Origin: Marinobacterium iners DSM 11526
GTDB taxonomy: Bacteria > Pseudomonadota > Gammaproteobacteria > Pseudomonadales > Balneatricaceae
Direction of reading: 5' to 3'
Assembly: GCF_900107855.1 (NCBI RefSeq)
Contig: NZ_FNRJ01000019.1
Span: 1-62,615, forward strand
Length of the DNA stretch: 62,615 nucleotides
The position numbers and the translations under genes are program-made. Each line of letters begins with the position of its first letter. The stretch's first letter is position 1. The notes below the pieces were generated by a model. The model worked only from the letters and a program-made list of their open reading frames with translations, searched no databases and was not told the origin of the DNA. Below are positions 44,633 to 53,096 of the stretch, in pieces.

Positions 44633-44959
44633 ATGAGCTTTTTCATCTCTCCGGCCTACGCTGAAGGCGCTGGCGCCATGGATCCGGGTATGTTTAACAT
44701 CCTGTTCCTGGTCGGCTTTGGTCTGATTTTCTACTTCTTCATGTGGCGCCCCCAGGCCAAACGTGCCAAGGATCACAAAAACCTGATCGCCGGTCTGGCA
44801 AAAGGTGATGAAGTGATCACGGCAGGTGGCATCATCGGTAAGGTGTTGCGCCTGAGCGATGATTACGTGGTACTGGAAGTATCCGAAGGCACTGAGCTGA
44901 AGTTCCAGAAGGCCCACGTTGCGGCCGAACTGCCCAAGGGCACGATCAAGAATATCTGA
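44633..44959 (+). CDS. yajC: Sec translocon accessory protein YajC
   Basis: 108 residues, one membrane helix (NILFLVGFGLIFYFFMWRPQ) and the conserved RPQAKRAKDHKNLIAGLAKGDEVITAGGIIGKV. It joins SecDF to the translocon in the inner membrane. Genes tgt and secD flank it as in most proteobacteria. Confidence 0.97.
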   Translation: MSFFISPAYAEGAGAMDPGMFNILFLVGFGLIFYFFMWRPQAKRAKDHKNLIAGLAKGDEVITAGGIIGKVLRLSDDYVVLEVSEGTELKFQKAHVAAELPKGTIKNI

Positions 44960-44977
44960 TCGCTCGTCTGTGTTCCG

Positions 44978-45008
44978 GCGCCACTGTTCAGGTGGCGCTT
45001 TCGTTTTT
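44978..45008 (+). terminator. hairpin between yajC and secD
   Basis: GCGCCAC (44978-44984) pairs with GTGGCGC (44992-44998), followed by TTTCGTTTTT. Inside the operon it can act as a partial terminator that lowers secDF relative to yajC. Confidence 0.65.
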
Positions 45009-45025
45009 GGTGAGGATGGAGCACG

Positions 45026-46882
45026 ATGCTCAACCGCTACCCCCTGTGGAAAAATTTCCTGATCCTGCTGGTGCTGGTGATTGCCGGCCTGTACGCAGCT
45101 CCCAATCTGTATCCTGATGACTATGCAATTCAGGTGTCAGCCGGCCGTAATGCGGCTCCCGTTGATCAGGGTACGCTGGCGTCCATTGAACAGCGCCTGG
45201 AAGAGGTCGGTCTGACGGCCAAGGCAACGGAATTGCAGGAGGGCGGTGTCGGCCTGATCCGTCTTGGAAGTTCTGATGCCCAGCTTGAAGCGCGCGAACT
45301 GATTGCCCAGACACTGGGCAGCGACTATACCGTGGCGATGAATCTGGCACCGACGACACCTGAATGGCTGCGGGCCATTGGTGCCGGTCCCATGACGCTG
45401 GGCCTTGATCTGCGTGGTGGTGTGCACTTCTTGATGGAAGTGGATATGGCTCAAGCAGTTGCGCAGCGACTGGATGTATATGTCAGCGAGATCAAGACCA
45501 AACTGCGTGAAGAAAAACTGCGTTATCGTATGGTTGACCATCTTGAAGACGGCCGTTTGTCGGTCCGTTTCGATGATGTTGCCGTGCGTGACGAGGCGCA
45601 GGGACTGTTGCGTCGCACCTGGCCCGAGTTCATGGTGGATGCCGCAGCCGATGGCGAGGACTATTTTCTCTACATCAATCTGACTGAAGAGACTATCCGC
45701 CAGATCGAAGACTACGCCATCAAGCAGAACCTCACGACCCTGCGTAACCGTGTCAACGAGCTGGGCGTTGCTGAGCCACTGGTGCAGCGGCAGGGGCGCA
45801 ATCGCATCGTGGTCCAGCTGCCGGGTGTGCAGGATGCAGCGGCCGCCAAGCGCGTGATCGGCAAAACGGCGAACCTGGAGTTCCGACTTGAAGCATTGCC
45901 GGACACCAGTCGTGCCCTCACCGAGACATATGACTTCCGCAGCCAGCCAGGCCGTACTGCGGCGCTGGAAAAGGACATTATCATCACCGGTTCCAGTGTC
46001 TCCAATGCACAGGCTGCCTTTGACGAGAACGGCATGCCACAGGTGTCGATCACACTGGATGGCCCCGGTGGTCAGATGATGAACCGCGTGACGCGCAACG
46101 CGATTCAGCGCCGCATGGCAGTCCTGTTTGTCGAGCACAAGCAGCGTACACTGGTACAGACCGTCGAGGGTGAGCGCGTTGAGCGTCGTATCCCCTATAC
46201 GGAGAAAAGCATCATCTCGCTGGCGACCATTCAGAGTACGCTGGGCAATCAGTTCCGCATCACCGGACTGGACAGCGCCCAGGAATCCTCTGAACTTGCA
46301 CTGCTGTTGCGCGCCGGCGCGCTGGCTGCGCCAGTGTACTTCGTAGAGGAACGTACGGTCGGTCCGAGCCTTGGTGCCACCAACATCGAGCAGGGTACGC
46401 TGTCTGTGCAGATCGGCTTCGCGCTGGTGCTGGTATTCATGCTGGTCTACTACAAGGTGTTTGGTCTGCTGGCGAATATCGCGCTGACCTTGAACCTGGT
46501 CCTGCTGATGGCGGTTATGTCTCTGTTGTCAGCGACACTGACCCTGCCGGGTATTGCCGGTATAGTGTTAACCGTGGGTATGGCGGTAGATGCCAACGTG
46601 TTGATATTTGAGCGCATAAAAGAAGAGTTGAAGAATGGGCTACCGGTTCAGTCCGCCATTAATGCCGGCTTCAGTCGTGCCTTTACAACCATTCTTGATG
46701 CCAACGTGACGACGTTGATCGCAGCCGTGATACTGTTCGCCATGGGTACTGGGCCGGTTAAGGGCTTCGCCGTTACGCTGTCGGTCGGTATTCTGACCTC
46801 CATGTTCACTGCTTTGCTGGTGACCCGTGCACTGGTGAACTTGGTGTATGGCGGCCGCACGCTGAAGAAACTGATGATCTGA
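45026..46882 (+). CDS. secD: protein translocase subunit SecD
   Basis: 618 residues. Uses the proton gradient to pull exported proteins. First membrane helix at ~8-26; a large periplasmic P1 domain with the conserved GLDLRGGVHFLMEVD; QNLTTLRNRVNELGV; IAGIVLTVGMAVDANVLIFERIKEE in the last membrane cluster (helices from ~455). Complete and followed ten bases later by secF. Confidence 0.97.
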   Translation: MLNRYPLWKNFLILLVLVIAGLYAAPNLYPDDYAIQVSAGRNAAPVDQGTLASIEQRLEEVGLTAKATELQEGGVGLIRLGSSDAQLEARELIAQTLGSDYTVAMNLAPTTPEWLRAIGAGPMTLGLDLRGGVHFLMEVDMAQAVAQRLDVYVSEIKTKLREEKLRYRMVDHLEDGRLSVRFDDVAVRDEAQGLLRRTWPEFMVDAAADGEDYFLYINLTEETIRQIEDYAIKQNLTTLRNRVNELGVAEPLVQRQGRNRIVVQLPGVQDAAAAKRVIGKTANLEFRLEALPDTSRALTETYDFRSQPGRTAALEKDIIITGSSVSNAQAAFDENGMPQVSITLDGPGGQMMNRVTRNAIQRRMAVLFVEHKQRTLVQTVEGERVERRIPYTEKSIISLATIQSTLGNQFRITGLDSAQESSELALLLRAGALAAPVYFVEERTVGPSLGATNIEQGTLSVQIGFALVLVFMLVYYKVFGLLANIALTLNLVLLMAVMSLLSATLTLPGIAGIVLTVGMAVDANVLIFERIKEELKNGLPVQSAINAGFSRAFTTILDANVTTLIAAVILFAMGTGPVKGFAVTLSVGILTSMFTALLVTRALVNLVYGGRTLKKLMI

Positions 46883-46891
46883 GGAACCCCC

Positions 46892-47827
46892 ATGACGACG
46901 GCAAAGAAGATTTACAATTTCATGGGGATACGCAAGCTGGCGCTGGCGTTCTCCGCAGTTTTGCTGCTGGTGTCGATTGCATCACTAGCGGTCAACGGCC
47001 TCAAGTTTGGCCTCGACTTTACTGGTGGCAGCCTGGTTGAAGTCGGTTATGAGCAGGCGGTCAGTCTGGAAGATGTGCGCCAGAAGCTGAGTGCAGAAGG
47101 CTTTCCGGATGCGGTTGTACAAACTTTCGGCTCCTCGCGCGATATCCTGATCCGGCTGCAGGTTGATCACGACCCGCAGCTCGGTGACAAGGTGCTGGAA
47201 GCCCTGCGTGCCGGGTCCGATCAAACAGTGGAGCTGCGCCGCAATGAATTTGTCGGCTCTCAGGTAGGCGAAGAACTGCGTGAGCAGGGTGGTCTGGGCA
47301 TGCTGCTGGCACTGTTCATGATCATGGTCTATCTTGCTTTTCGGTTTCAGCTCAAATTTTCGCTGGGAGCAGTAGTGGCACTGGTGCATGACGTTGTTAT
47401 TGTGCTGGGTGTTTTCTCGCTGTTGCAGATCGAGTTTGACTTGACGGTGCTGGCTGCCGTGCTGGCCGTGATCGGTTACTCTCTGAACGATACCATCGTA
47501 GTGTACGACCGGATTCGTGAGAACTTCCGCATCATGCGTAAGGAAGACAATATTGAGGTCATGAATGCTTCACTGAGTCAGACACTCAGTCGTACCTTGA
47601 TGACTTCATTGACGACGTTGTTGGTACTGGTTGCGCTGTTCTATTTTGGTGGCGAAATGATTCACAGTTTCGCATTGGCCTTGTTGGTTGGTGTTCTGGT
47701 GGGTACTTACTCCTCCATTTATGTGGCCGCCAATGCACTGATTTTAATGCAGGTGAGTCGTGAAGACCTGATGCCGCCCGAGAAGAAAGAGGGCGAAGAG
47801 GGCGAAGAGGTCGAAGAACTTCCCTGA
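46892..47827 (+). CDS. secF: protein translocase subunit SecF
   Basis: 311 residues; RND-type partner of SecD. LKFGLDFTGGSLVEV near the N-terminus, VALVHDVVIVLGVFSL and VIGYSLNDTIVVYDRIRENFR in the membrane domain; an acidic C-terminal tail. Operon end, with a terminator just behind. Confidence 0.97.
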   Translation: MTTAKKIYNFMGIRKLALAFSAVLLLVSIASLAVNGLKFGLDFTGGSLVEVGYEQAVSLEDVRQKLSAEGFPDAVVQTFGSSRDILIRLQVDHDPQLGDKVLEALRAGSDQTVELRRNEFVGSQVGEELREQGGLGMLLALFMIMVYLAFRFQLKFSLGAVVALVHDVVIVLGVFSLLQIEFDLTVLAAVLAVIGYSLNDTIVVYDRIRENFRIMRKEDNIEVMNASLSQTLSRTLMTSLTTLLVLVALFYFGGEMIHSFALALLVGVLVGTYSSIYVAANALILMQVSREDLMPPEKKEGEEGEEVEELP

Positions 47828-47834
47828 GATCTGT

Positions 47835-47862
47835 AAAGCCGGCAATGCCGGCTTTATTTTTT
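47835..47862 (+). terminator. rho-independent terminator of the queA-secF operon
   Basis: AAAGCCGGC (47835-47843), loop AAT, GCCGGCTTT (47847-47855), then ATTTTTT. Starts 8 bases after secF. Confidence 0.92.
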
Positions 47863-47937
47863 ACATATTGACGGTCTATTCTGAAGGAAAGGCCGCTGTA
47901 TCGGTCAAAAGATCGTACAGAAACAACTGGATACTGA

Positions 47938-50394
47938 ATGAGCAAGAATTGGAAAGACAAAGACCCCAACCTTCAGCTGGAAGCTGAAAAGTATGAACAG
48001 CCGGTACCGAGCCGTGACTTCATGCTTGAATTCCTCGAGAAGTGGGGCGCCCCGATCAGTCATCCCGTGCTGTGTCGGGAGCTGGGTATTGATGATGAAG
48101 ACAGTGTTGAAGGTGTTCGCCGGCGCCTGATCGCCATGTGTCGCGATGGTCAGCTGATCTCCAACCGCAAGGGCGAGTACGGGTTGATTCAGAAGATGGA
48201 TCTGATTCCCGGCCGCGTGATAGGGCATCGTGATGGATTTGGCTTCCTGAAGCCGGACGCCGGTGGCGATGACCTGTTCCTCAGCCCGCGCAATATGCGT
48301 GAAGTGTTTGATGGTGACCGGGCACTGGTCCAGTCCATCGGAGTGGATCACAAGGGCCGACGCGAAGGCAAGATTGTCGAAGTGCTGGAGCGTGGCACTA
48401 CCAAGGTGGTGGGCAAGTTTGATGGCCACAGTGGCTTTGGATCGCTGATCCCCGAAAATCAACGCATCACCAATCAGGTGATGATTATCCCTGACCCGAC
48501 TACCGGTCTGGAGTATGAAGACGGTCAGCTGGTAGTGGCCGAGATCATCCAGTATCCCAACCGGAAGCAGCCTGCACGCGCTCGTGTTGTGGAAGTGTTG
48601 GGTGATCGCATGGCGCCGGGAATGGAGATTCAGGTTGCCATTCACAACCATGAAATCCCGGATGAGTTTCCAGCGGATGTGCACCAGCAGATCGGTGAGC
48701 TGACACCGGAAGTGCGCGAAGAGGACAAACAGAACCGCATCGATCTGCGCGAGTTGCCTTTTGTCACCATTGACGGTGAAGACGCCAAAGACTTTGACGA
48801 TGCCGTCTACTGTGAGAAAAAAACCTTTGGTGGTTGGCGTCTGTGGGTGGCGATTGCGGATGTGTCCTACTACGTACGCCCTGATTCGGCGCTGGACCGT
48901 GAAGCGGTCAAGCGCGGCAACTCGGTCTACTTCCCCGAGTTTGTGGTTCCGATGCTGCCGGAACTGCTTTCTAACGGGCTCTGCTCGCTGAACCCCAATG
49001 TGGATCGTCTGGCCATGGTGTGCGAGATGACCATCAGCCGGGCCGGTAAACTGTCGGGTTATAAGTTCTACGAAGCGGTGATCAACTCCAAGGCGCGCCT
49101 GACCTACACCAAGGTAGGGGCAATGTTGGATGCCGAGCATGAAGACAGTGCGAACCTGCGCAAGCAGTACAGCGCCGTAGTGCCTGATGTAGAGCAGCTG
49201 CATCAGCTCTACAAGGCGTTGCGCAAGGCGCGGGATGACCGTGGAGCCATTGATTTTGACACCGTTGAAACGCGTATCGTATTTGATCAGGTACGCAAAA
49301 TCGATGAGATTATTCCCGTGGTGCGTAACGATGCGCACAAGATCATCGAAGAGTGCATGCTGGTCGCTAACGTGGCAACCGCACGTTTTCTGGGTAAGTA
49401 CGGCAAGCCGGCTTTGTACCGAATCCATGAAGGGCCCAAGGCACAGAAGCTGCAGAATCTGCGAGCCTTCCTGGGTGAGCTGGGGCTTAACCTCCCTGGT
49501 GGTGACAGCCCCGAGCCAAAGGATTACCTGAAGCTGGCCGAGTCAATCAAGGGGCGGCCGGATCGTCACATTATCCAGACCATGATGCTCAGGTCGATGC
49601 AGCAGGCTGTATACAGCCCTGAAAATCTGGGCCACTTTGGCTTGGCCTATCCGACCTATGCGCACTTCACATCGCCCATACGACGCTATCCTGATCTGTT
49701 GGTTCACCGCGCCATTCGCAGTGCGATTCACGGTGATGGGAAAGCGAAGGCAGTCGAGCGGCCGAAGAAGTTTACCGCCAATGCCGCATTTGGCTATCCG
49801 TACTCGCTTGAGCAGATGCTTGCGCTGGGTGAACACTGCTCCATGACCGAAAGGCGTGCTGATGAGGCCACCCGTGATGTGGTGGCCTGGCTCAAGTGTG
49901 AATACATGCAAAGCCAGATTGGCGAAGTGTTTACCGGTGTGGTGGCAGCTGTCACCGGCTTTGGTGTGTTTGTAGAGCTGGAAGACCTGTATATCGAGGG
50001 ACTTATCCACATTACCTCACTGCCCAGTGACTACTACCACTTTGAAGTAGCGAAGCAGCGCTTGGTCGGGGATCGTACCCGTCGCGTCTTCAAGCTGGGT
50101 GACGAGCTTGAGGTCAAGGTTGTGCGTGTGGATCTGGATGAACGCAAGATCGACTTTGAGCTGGCAGCAGAGCCTGCCGCTGCACAACCCAAGCGAACCA
50201 GTCAGCGTGAAAAGCTGGCCAAGGGTCAGATCGCGGATGGTCGCGGCAAGCCGGATCACGGCAAGGGGCGTCGTCGCTCAAAAAAGCCTGAAGGCCGTAC
50301 TGGCGGGGATAAGCCCGCCGGTGCTGCCACCAAGCGCAAGGCTGCTCAGAAGCGCAAGCACCCTCCCAAGGCGCGGCAAAAGCGCAAGGGTTGA
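47938..50394 (+). CDS. rnr: ribonuclease R
   Basis: 818 residues, ATG 47938. Processive 3'-5' exoribonuclease for structured RNA. N-terminal winged helix (~20-90), cold-shock domains (GRVIGHRDGFGFLKPD, GTTKVVGKFDGHSGFG), RNB catalytic domain with D282 in DAKDFDDAVYC, HFTSPIRRYPDLLVHRAI, an S1 domain (~660-740, FTGVVAAVTGFGVFVELEDLYIEGL) and a basic Lys-rich tail. All expected parts present. Own promoter after the secF terminator is likely. Confidence 0.97.
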   Translation: MSKNWKDKDPNLQLEAEKYEQPVPSRDFMLEFLEKWGAPISHPVLCRELGIDDEDSVEGVRRRLIAMCRDGQLISNRKGEYGLIQKMDLIPGRVIGHRDGFGFLKPDAGGDDLFLSPRNMREVFDGDRALVQSIGVDHKGRREGKIVEVLERGTTKVVGKFDGHSGFGSLIPENQRITNQVMIIPDPTTGLEYEDGQLVVAEIIQYPNRKQPARARVVEVLGDRMAPGMEIQVAIHNHEIPDEFPADVHQQIGELTPEVREEDKQNRIDLRELPFVTIDGEDAKDFDDAVYCEKKTFGGWRLWVAIADVSYYVRPDSALDREAVKRGNSVYFPEFVVPMLPELLSNGLCSLNPNVDRLAMVCEMTISRAGKLSGYKFYEAVINSKARLTYTKVGAMLDAEHEDSANLRKQYSAVVPDVEQLHQLYKALRKARDDRGAIDFDTVETRIVFDQVRKIDEIIPVVRNDAHKIIEECMLVANVATARFLGKYGKPALYRIHEGPKAQKLQNLRAFLGELGLNLPGGDSPEPKDYLKLAESIKGRPDRHIIQTMMLRSMQQAVYSPENLGHFGLAYPTYAHFTSPIRRYPDLLVHRAIRSAIHGDGKAKAVERPKKFTANAAFGYPYSLEQMLALGEHCSMTERRADEATRDVVAWLKCEYMQSQIGEVFTGVVAAVTGFGVFVELEDLYIEGLIHITSLPSDYYHFEVAKQRLVGDRTRRVFKLGDELEVKVVRVDLDERKIDFELAAEPAAAQPKRTSQREKLAKGQIADGRGKPDHGKGRRRSKKPEGRTGGDKPAGAATKRKAAQKRKHPPKARQKRKG

Positions 50395-50402
50395 TGCTTG
50401 AT

Positions 50403-51743
50403 TCAGCTGCCGGGGTAACGCCCGGCAGCCAGGTCGAATGTCAGCACCACATAAAGTCCTGTGATGACACACAGTACCCCCGCCCAGCTCAGTGGTATTC
50501 TGACAGGCGCTGGCCAGTGATATAGCCATATCCGATACATGGCTGTGATCACCAATGCTTCGGCCACTCCCGCTATCACGTCCATGGGCCAGTGCACTCC
50601 CAGCATTGGACGGGACAGCGCAACCGCCAGAATCAAGGGTATGGTGCAGAGATAACCCAAATGGCGAGTCTGGTGATCCCTGTTATGCAGCAGCCATACG
50701 GCCGTCAGAGTAAAGAACGCGGCGGCAGCTGAGGCATGTCCGCTTGGGTAGCTGAAATTGGCAAGACTGCTTCCTTCAGGCCTCGGCAGGCCAAAGAATT
50801 GCTTCAGTACATGGTTAAGCAGAATGACGCCGATAACCCCTGCAAATACTCCACAGCCGCGCCAGCCATCCCCACGCATCAGCCCAAACAGCGCACACAG
50901 GAGTGAAAGCCCGGCAACAAGTGGAATATCACCGATCAACGTCATCACCAGTGCCGTTTGTGGCAAGGCATCTCCTATTGAGCGAAGGGGTATGAGCAAA
51001 GCCGAATTGATCTGGTCGCCTGCAGAGTCAAGGTTAATAAGGGTGATGCCGATAAGAGCGGTCAACGCACACAGCAGCAGTAGTGTTGGTCCGGGCGGCC
51101 AGGGGGCGGGGAGTACGCGGCTCCAGTAAGTGTGAAGCTTGCCATGTGGTTTCAGTCGGTGATGAAACTGTTGAAACAGCAGCAGGGTAAACAGCAGTAC
51201 AGCCACTGACCAAAATATCGGAGCCAGTTGAGGTGAGGCGGTGGTGAGTCCTCGGCCGGTGAAGTATCCGGGCAGCAGATACAATGGCGCCCAACCCAAA
51301 GCCGAGATCAGGTTGAAGAAGGTGAAAGCCAGGCCAGGCATGCCGCAGCTGCCGGCCACAAACGGAATGACAGGACGAATCGGACCAACAAACCGACCGG
51401 TGACGATACTGAGCCCGCCCCAGCGCCGGAAAAATGCTTCGCCCCGTTGCAGCCATTCGGGGTGTCTTTGCAGCCAGTCAAGGCGGCGGATGGGTGTGGC
51501 GGAATGGCGCCCCAGTAGAAAGCTTATTCCATCACCACACACCGCGCCCGTGAACGCTGCCAGAAGACAGACCCACGGTGACACTCCTGCTGAGCCGGCC
51601 ATGACAGCCAATGCAAACAGCAGGGCAACACCGGGCAGCAGCAGGCCGACAAAAGCCAGAGATTCCAGCATCGCAATCAGGGCAATCAGCACCACAATGC
51701 TTGTTGGTGTCAGTGGTAATGCCTGTAGCAATGACTCAAGCAA
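50403..51743 (-). CDS. DedA (SNARE-associated/VTT)-PAP2 phosphatase fusion membrane protein
   Basis: 446 residues; the frame is open to 51842 but a strong AGGAG (51749-51753) sits five bases before TTG 51743, the probable start. N-terminal half: DedA/VTT family (FVGLLLPGVALLFALAVMAG, GDGISFLLGR, VTGRFVGPIRPVIPFVAG). C-terminal half: PAP2 with KQFFGLPRPEGS, SYPSGHASAAAAFF and SRPMLGVHWPMDVIAG, the three phosphatase motifs. Likely lipid flipping or undecaprenyl-/phosphatidyl-phosphate recycling in the inner membrane. Convergent with rnr; GC-rich inverted repeat at 50406-50429 lies over its 3' end. Confidence 0.88.
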   Translation of the reverse strand: MLESLLQALPLTPTSIVVLIALIAMLESLAFVGLLLPGVALLFALAVMAGSAGVSPWVCLLAAFTGAVCGDGISFLLGRHSATPIRRLDWLQRHPEWLQRGEAFFRRWGGLSIVTGRFVGPIRPVIPFVAGSCGMPGLAFTFFNLISALGWAPLYLLPGYFTGRGLTTASPQLAPIFWSVAVLLFTLLLFQQFHHRLKPHGKLHTYWSRVLPAPWPPGPTLLLLCALTALIGITLINLDSAGDQINSALLIPLRSIGDALPQTALVMTLIGDIPLVAGLSLLCALFGLMRGDGWRGCGVFAGVIGVILLNHVLKQFFGLPRPEGSSLANFSYPSGHASAAAAFFTLTAVWLLHNRDHQTRHLGYLCTIPLILAVALSRPMLGVHWPMDVIAGVAEALVITAMYRIWLYHWPAPVRIPLSWAGVLCVITGLYVVLTFDLAAGRYPGS

Positions 51744-51858
51744 AATGACTCCTCGTGCTAAAAGGACAGGACAGCACTGCGTCGAGTGCGGTCGCTCTGA
51801 TATAATCGCAGCCAGATGCTGGTGATACCAGCAATGCCTCACTTAACGGAAGGGTGCG

Positions 51859-53076
51859 ATGAACGAAATCATCCTGCTGACAATTTCCGGTGACGACCGT
51901 CCGGGCGTGACCTCGGCTATCACCGGGATCCTCGCCCGCTATCATATCAATATCCTTGATATCGGCCAGGCGGTCATTCACAACACGCTCTCGCTGGGTA
52001 TCCTGATTCAGGTGCCGAAAGAGTCCGAGTCGTCTCCTCTATTGCGGGATGTTCTGTTCAAGGCACATGAGATGAACATGCTGGTGCGTTTTGAGCCAGT
52101 GGATGACGCGGCCTATGAACACTGGGTCGAAGGTCAGGGCAAGTCGCGCCATATCATCACTCTGTTGGCACGACGCATCAGTGCCGAGCACATTGCACGT
52201 GTGACCGCCATTGCCGCCGACCATGGCCTGAATATCGATAATATCAGCCGTTTGTCCGGGCGTATCTCACTGCAGGATGAAGGTGCGCGTCAGACTCGCG
52301 CCTGCGTCGAGTTCTCAGTGCGTGGGCTACCGGCTGATGCCGCTGCGCTGCGTGAAGAGTTCCTCAAGACGGCCAGCGATATGGATGTGGATATCGCCTT
52401 TCAGAAGGATGATATTTTCCGTCGTAACCGGCGTCTGGTGGTGTTCGACATGGATTCGACTCTGATCGAGGCCGAGGTAATCGATGAGCTGGCGAAAGAG
52501 GTAGGTGTCGGTGAGCAGGTGATTGAGATTACCGAAGCCGCCATGCGGGGTGAAATCGACTTCAACGAGAGCTTCCGCCGCCGCGTGGCGCTGCTCAAAG
52601 GGCTGGATGCCTCGGTTCTTGAACGCATTGCCGAGCGCCTGCCTTTGACTGAAGGCGCAACTGAGCTGGTGGGGCATCTGAAGGCGTTGGGCTTCAAGAC
52701 CGCCATCCTGTCAGGTGGGTTTACCTATTTTGGTCACTTCCTGCAGCAGAAGCTCGGTTTTGACTATGTGTATGCCAACGAGCTGGATATTCGCGATGGC
52801 AAGGTAACCGGTGAGGTGGTCGGTACCATCGTCAACGGCGAGCGCAAGGCTCAGCTGTTGCGTGAAATTGCTGAAAAGGAGGGTGTGCGACTGGAACAGA
52901 CCATCGCCGTAGGGGATGGCGCCAATGACTTGCCGATGCTGTCCATCGCTGGTTTGGGGATCGCCTTCAGGGCCAAACCGCTGGTGCGTCAGAGTGCCAA
53001 GCAGGCAATATCGACACTTGGGCTGGACGGCATTCTGTACCTGATCGGTTTTCGGGACCGCGACAGCCTGCTCTGA
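51859..53076 (+). CDS. serB: phosphoserine phosphatase with N-terminal ACT-like domain
   Basis: 405 residues. The last step of serine synthesis: phosphoserine to serine. ACT-like domains (~1-180, LLTISGDDRPGVTSAITGIL) precede the HAD phosphatase with nucleophile motif DMDSTLIEAE at 197-206, LSGGFTYFG, and GDGANDLPML. Length fits the ACT-containing SerB of Pseudomonas-type bacteria. Confidence 0.96.
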   Translation: MNEIILLTISGDDRPGVTSAITGILARYHINILDIGQAVIHNTLSLGILIQVPKESESSPLLRDVLFKAHEMNMLVRFEPVDDAAYEHWVEGQGKSRHIITLLARRISAEHIARVTAIAADHGLNIDNISRLSGRISLQDEGARQTRACVEFSVRGLPADAAALREEFLKTASDMDVDIAFQKDDIFRRNRRLVVFDMDSTLIEAEVIDELAKEVGVGEQVIEITEAAMRGEIDFNESFRRRVALLKGLDASVLERIAERLPLTEGATELVGHLKALGFKTAILSGGFTYFGHFLQQKLGFDYVYANELDIRDGKVTGEVVGTIVNGERKAQLLREIAEKEGVRLEQTIAVGDGANDLPMLSIAGLGIAFRAKPLVRQSAKQAISTLGLDGILYLIGFRDRDSLL

Positions 53077-53087
53077 GCAGGCTGTCG
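53061..53087 (+). terminator. hairpin overlapping the serB stop
   Basis: Perfect 12-bp arms CGACAGCCTGCT (53061-53072) and AGCAGGCTGTCG (53076-53087), loop CTG. No T-run on the plus strand; it may serve convergent serB and the fimX-like gene as a shared end. Confidence 0.55.
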
Positions 53088-53096
53088 TTGACGCTC

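Noticed and set aside
47905..49428. 507-codon frame antisense to rnr
   Set aside because: Shadow of the conserved rnr reading frame.
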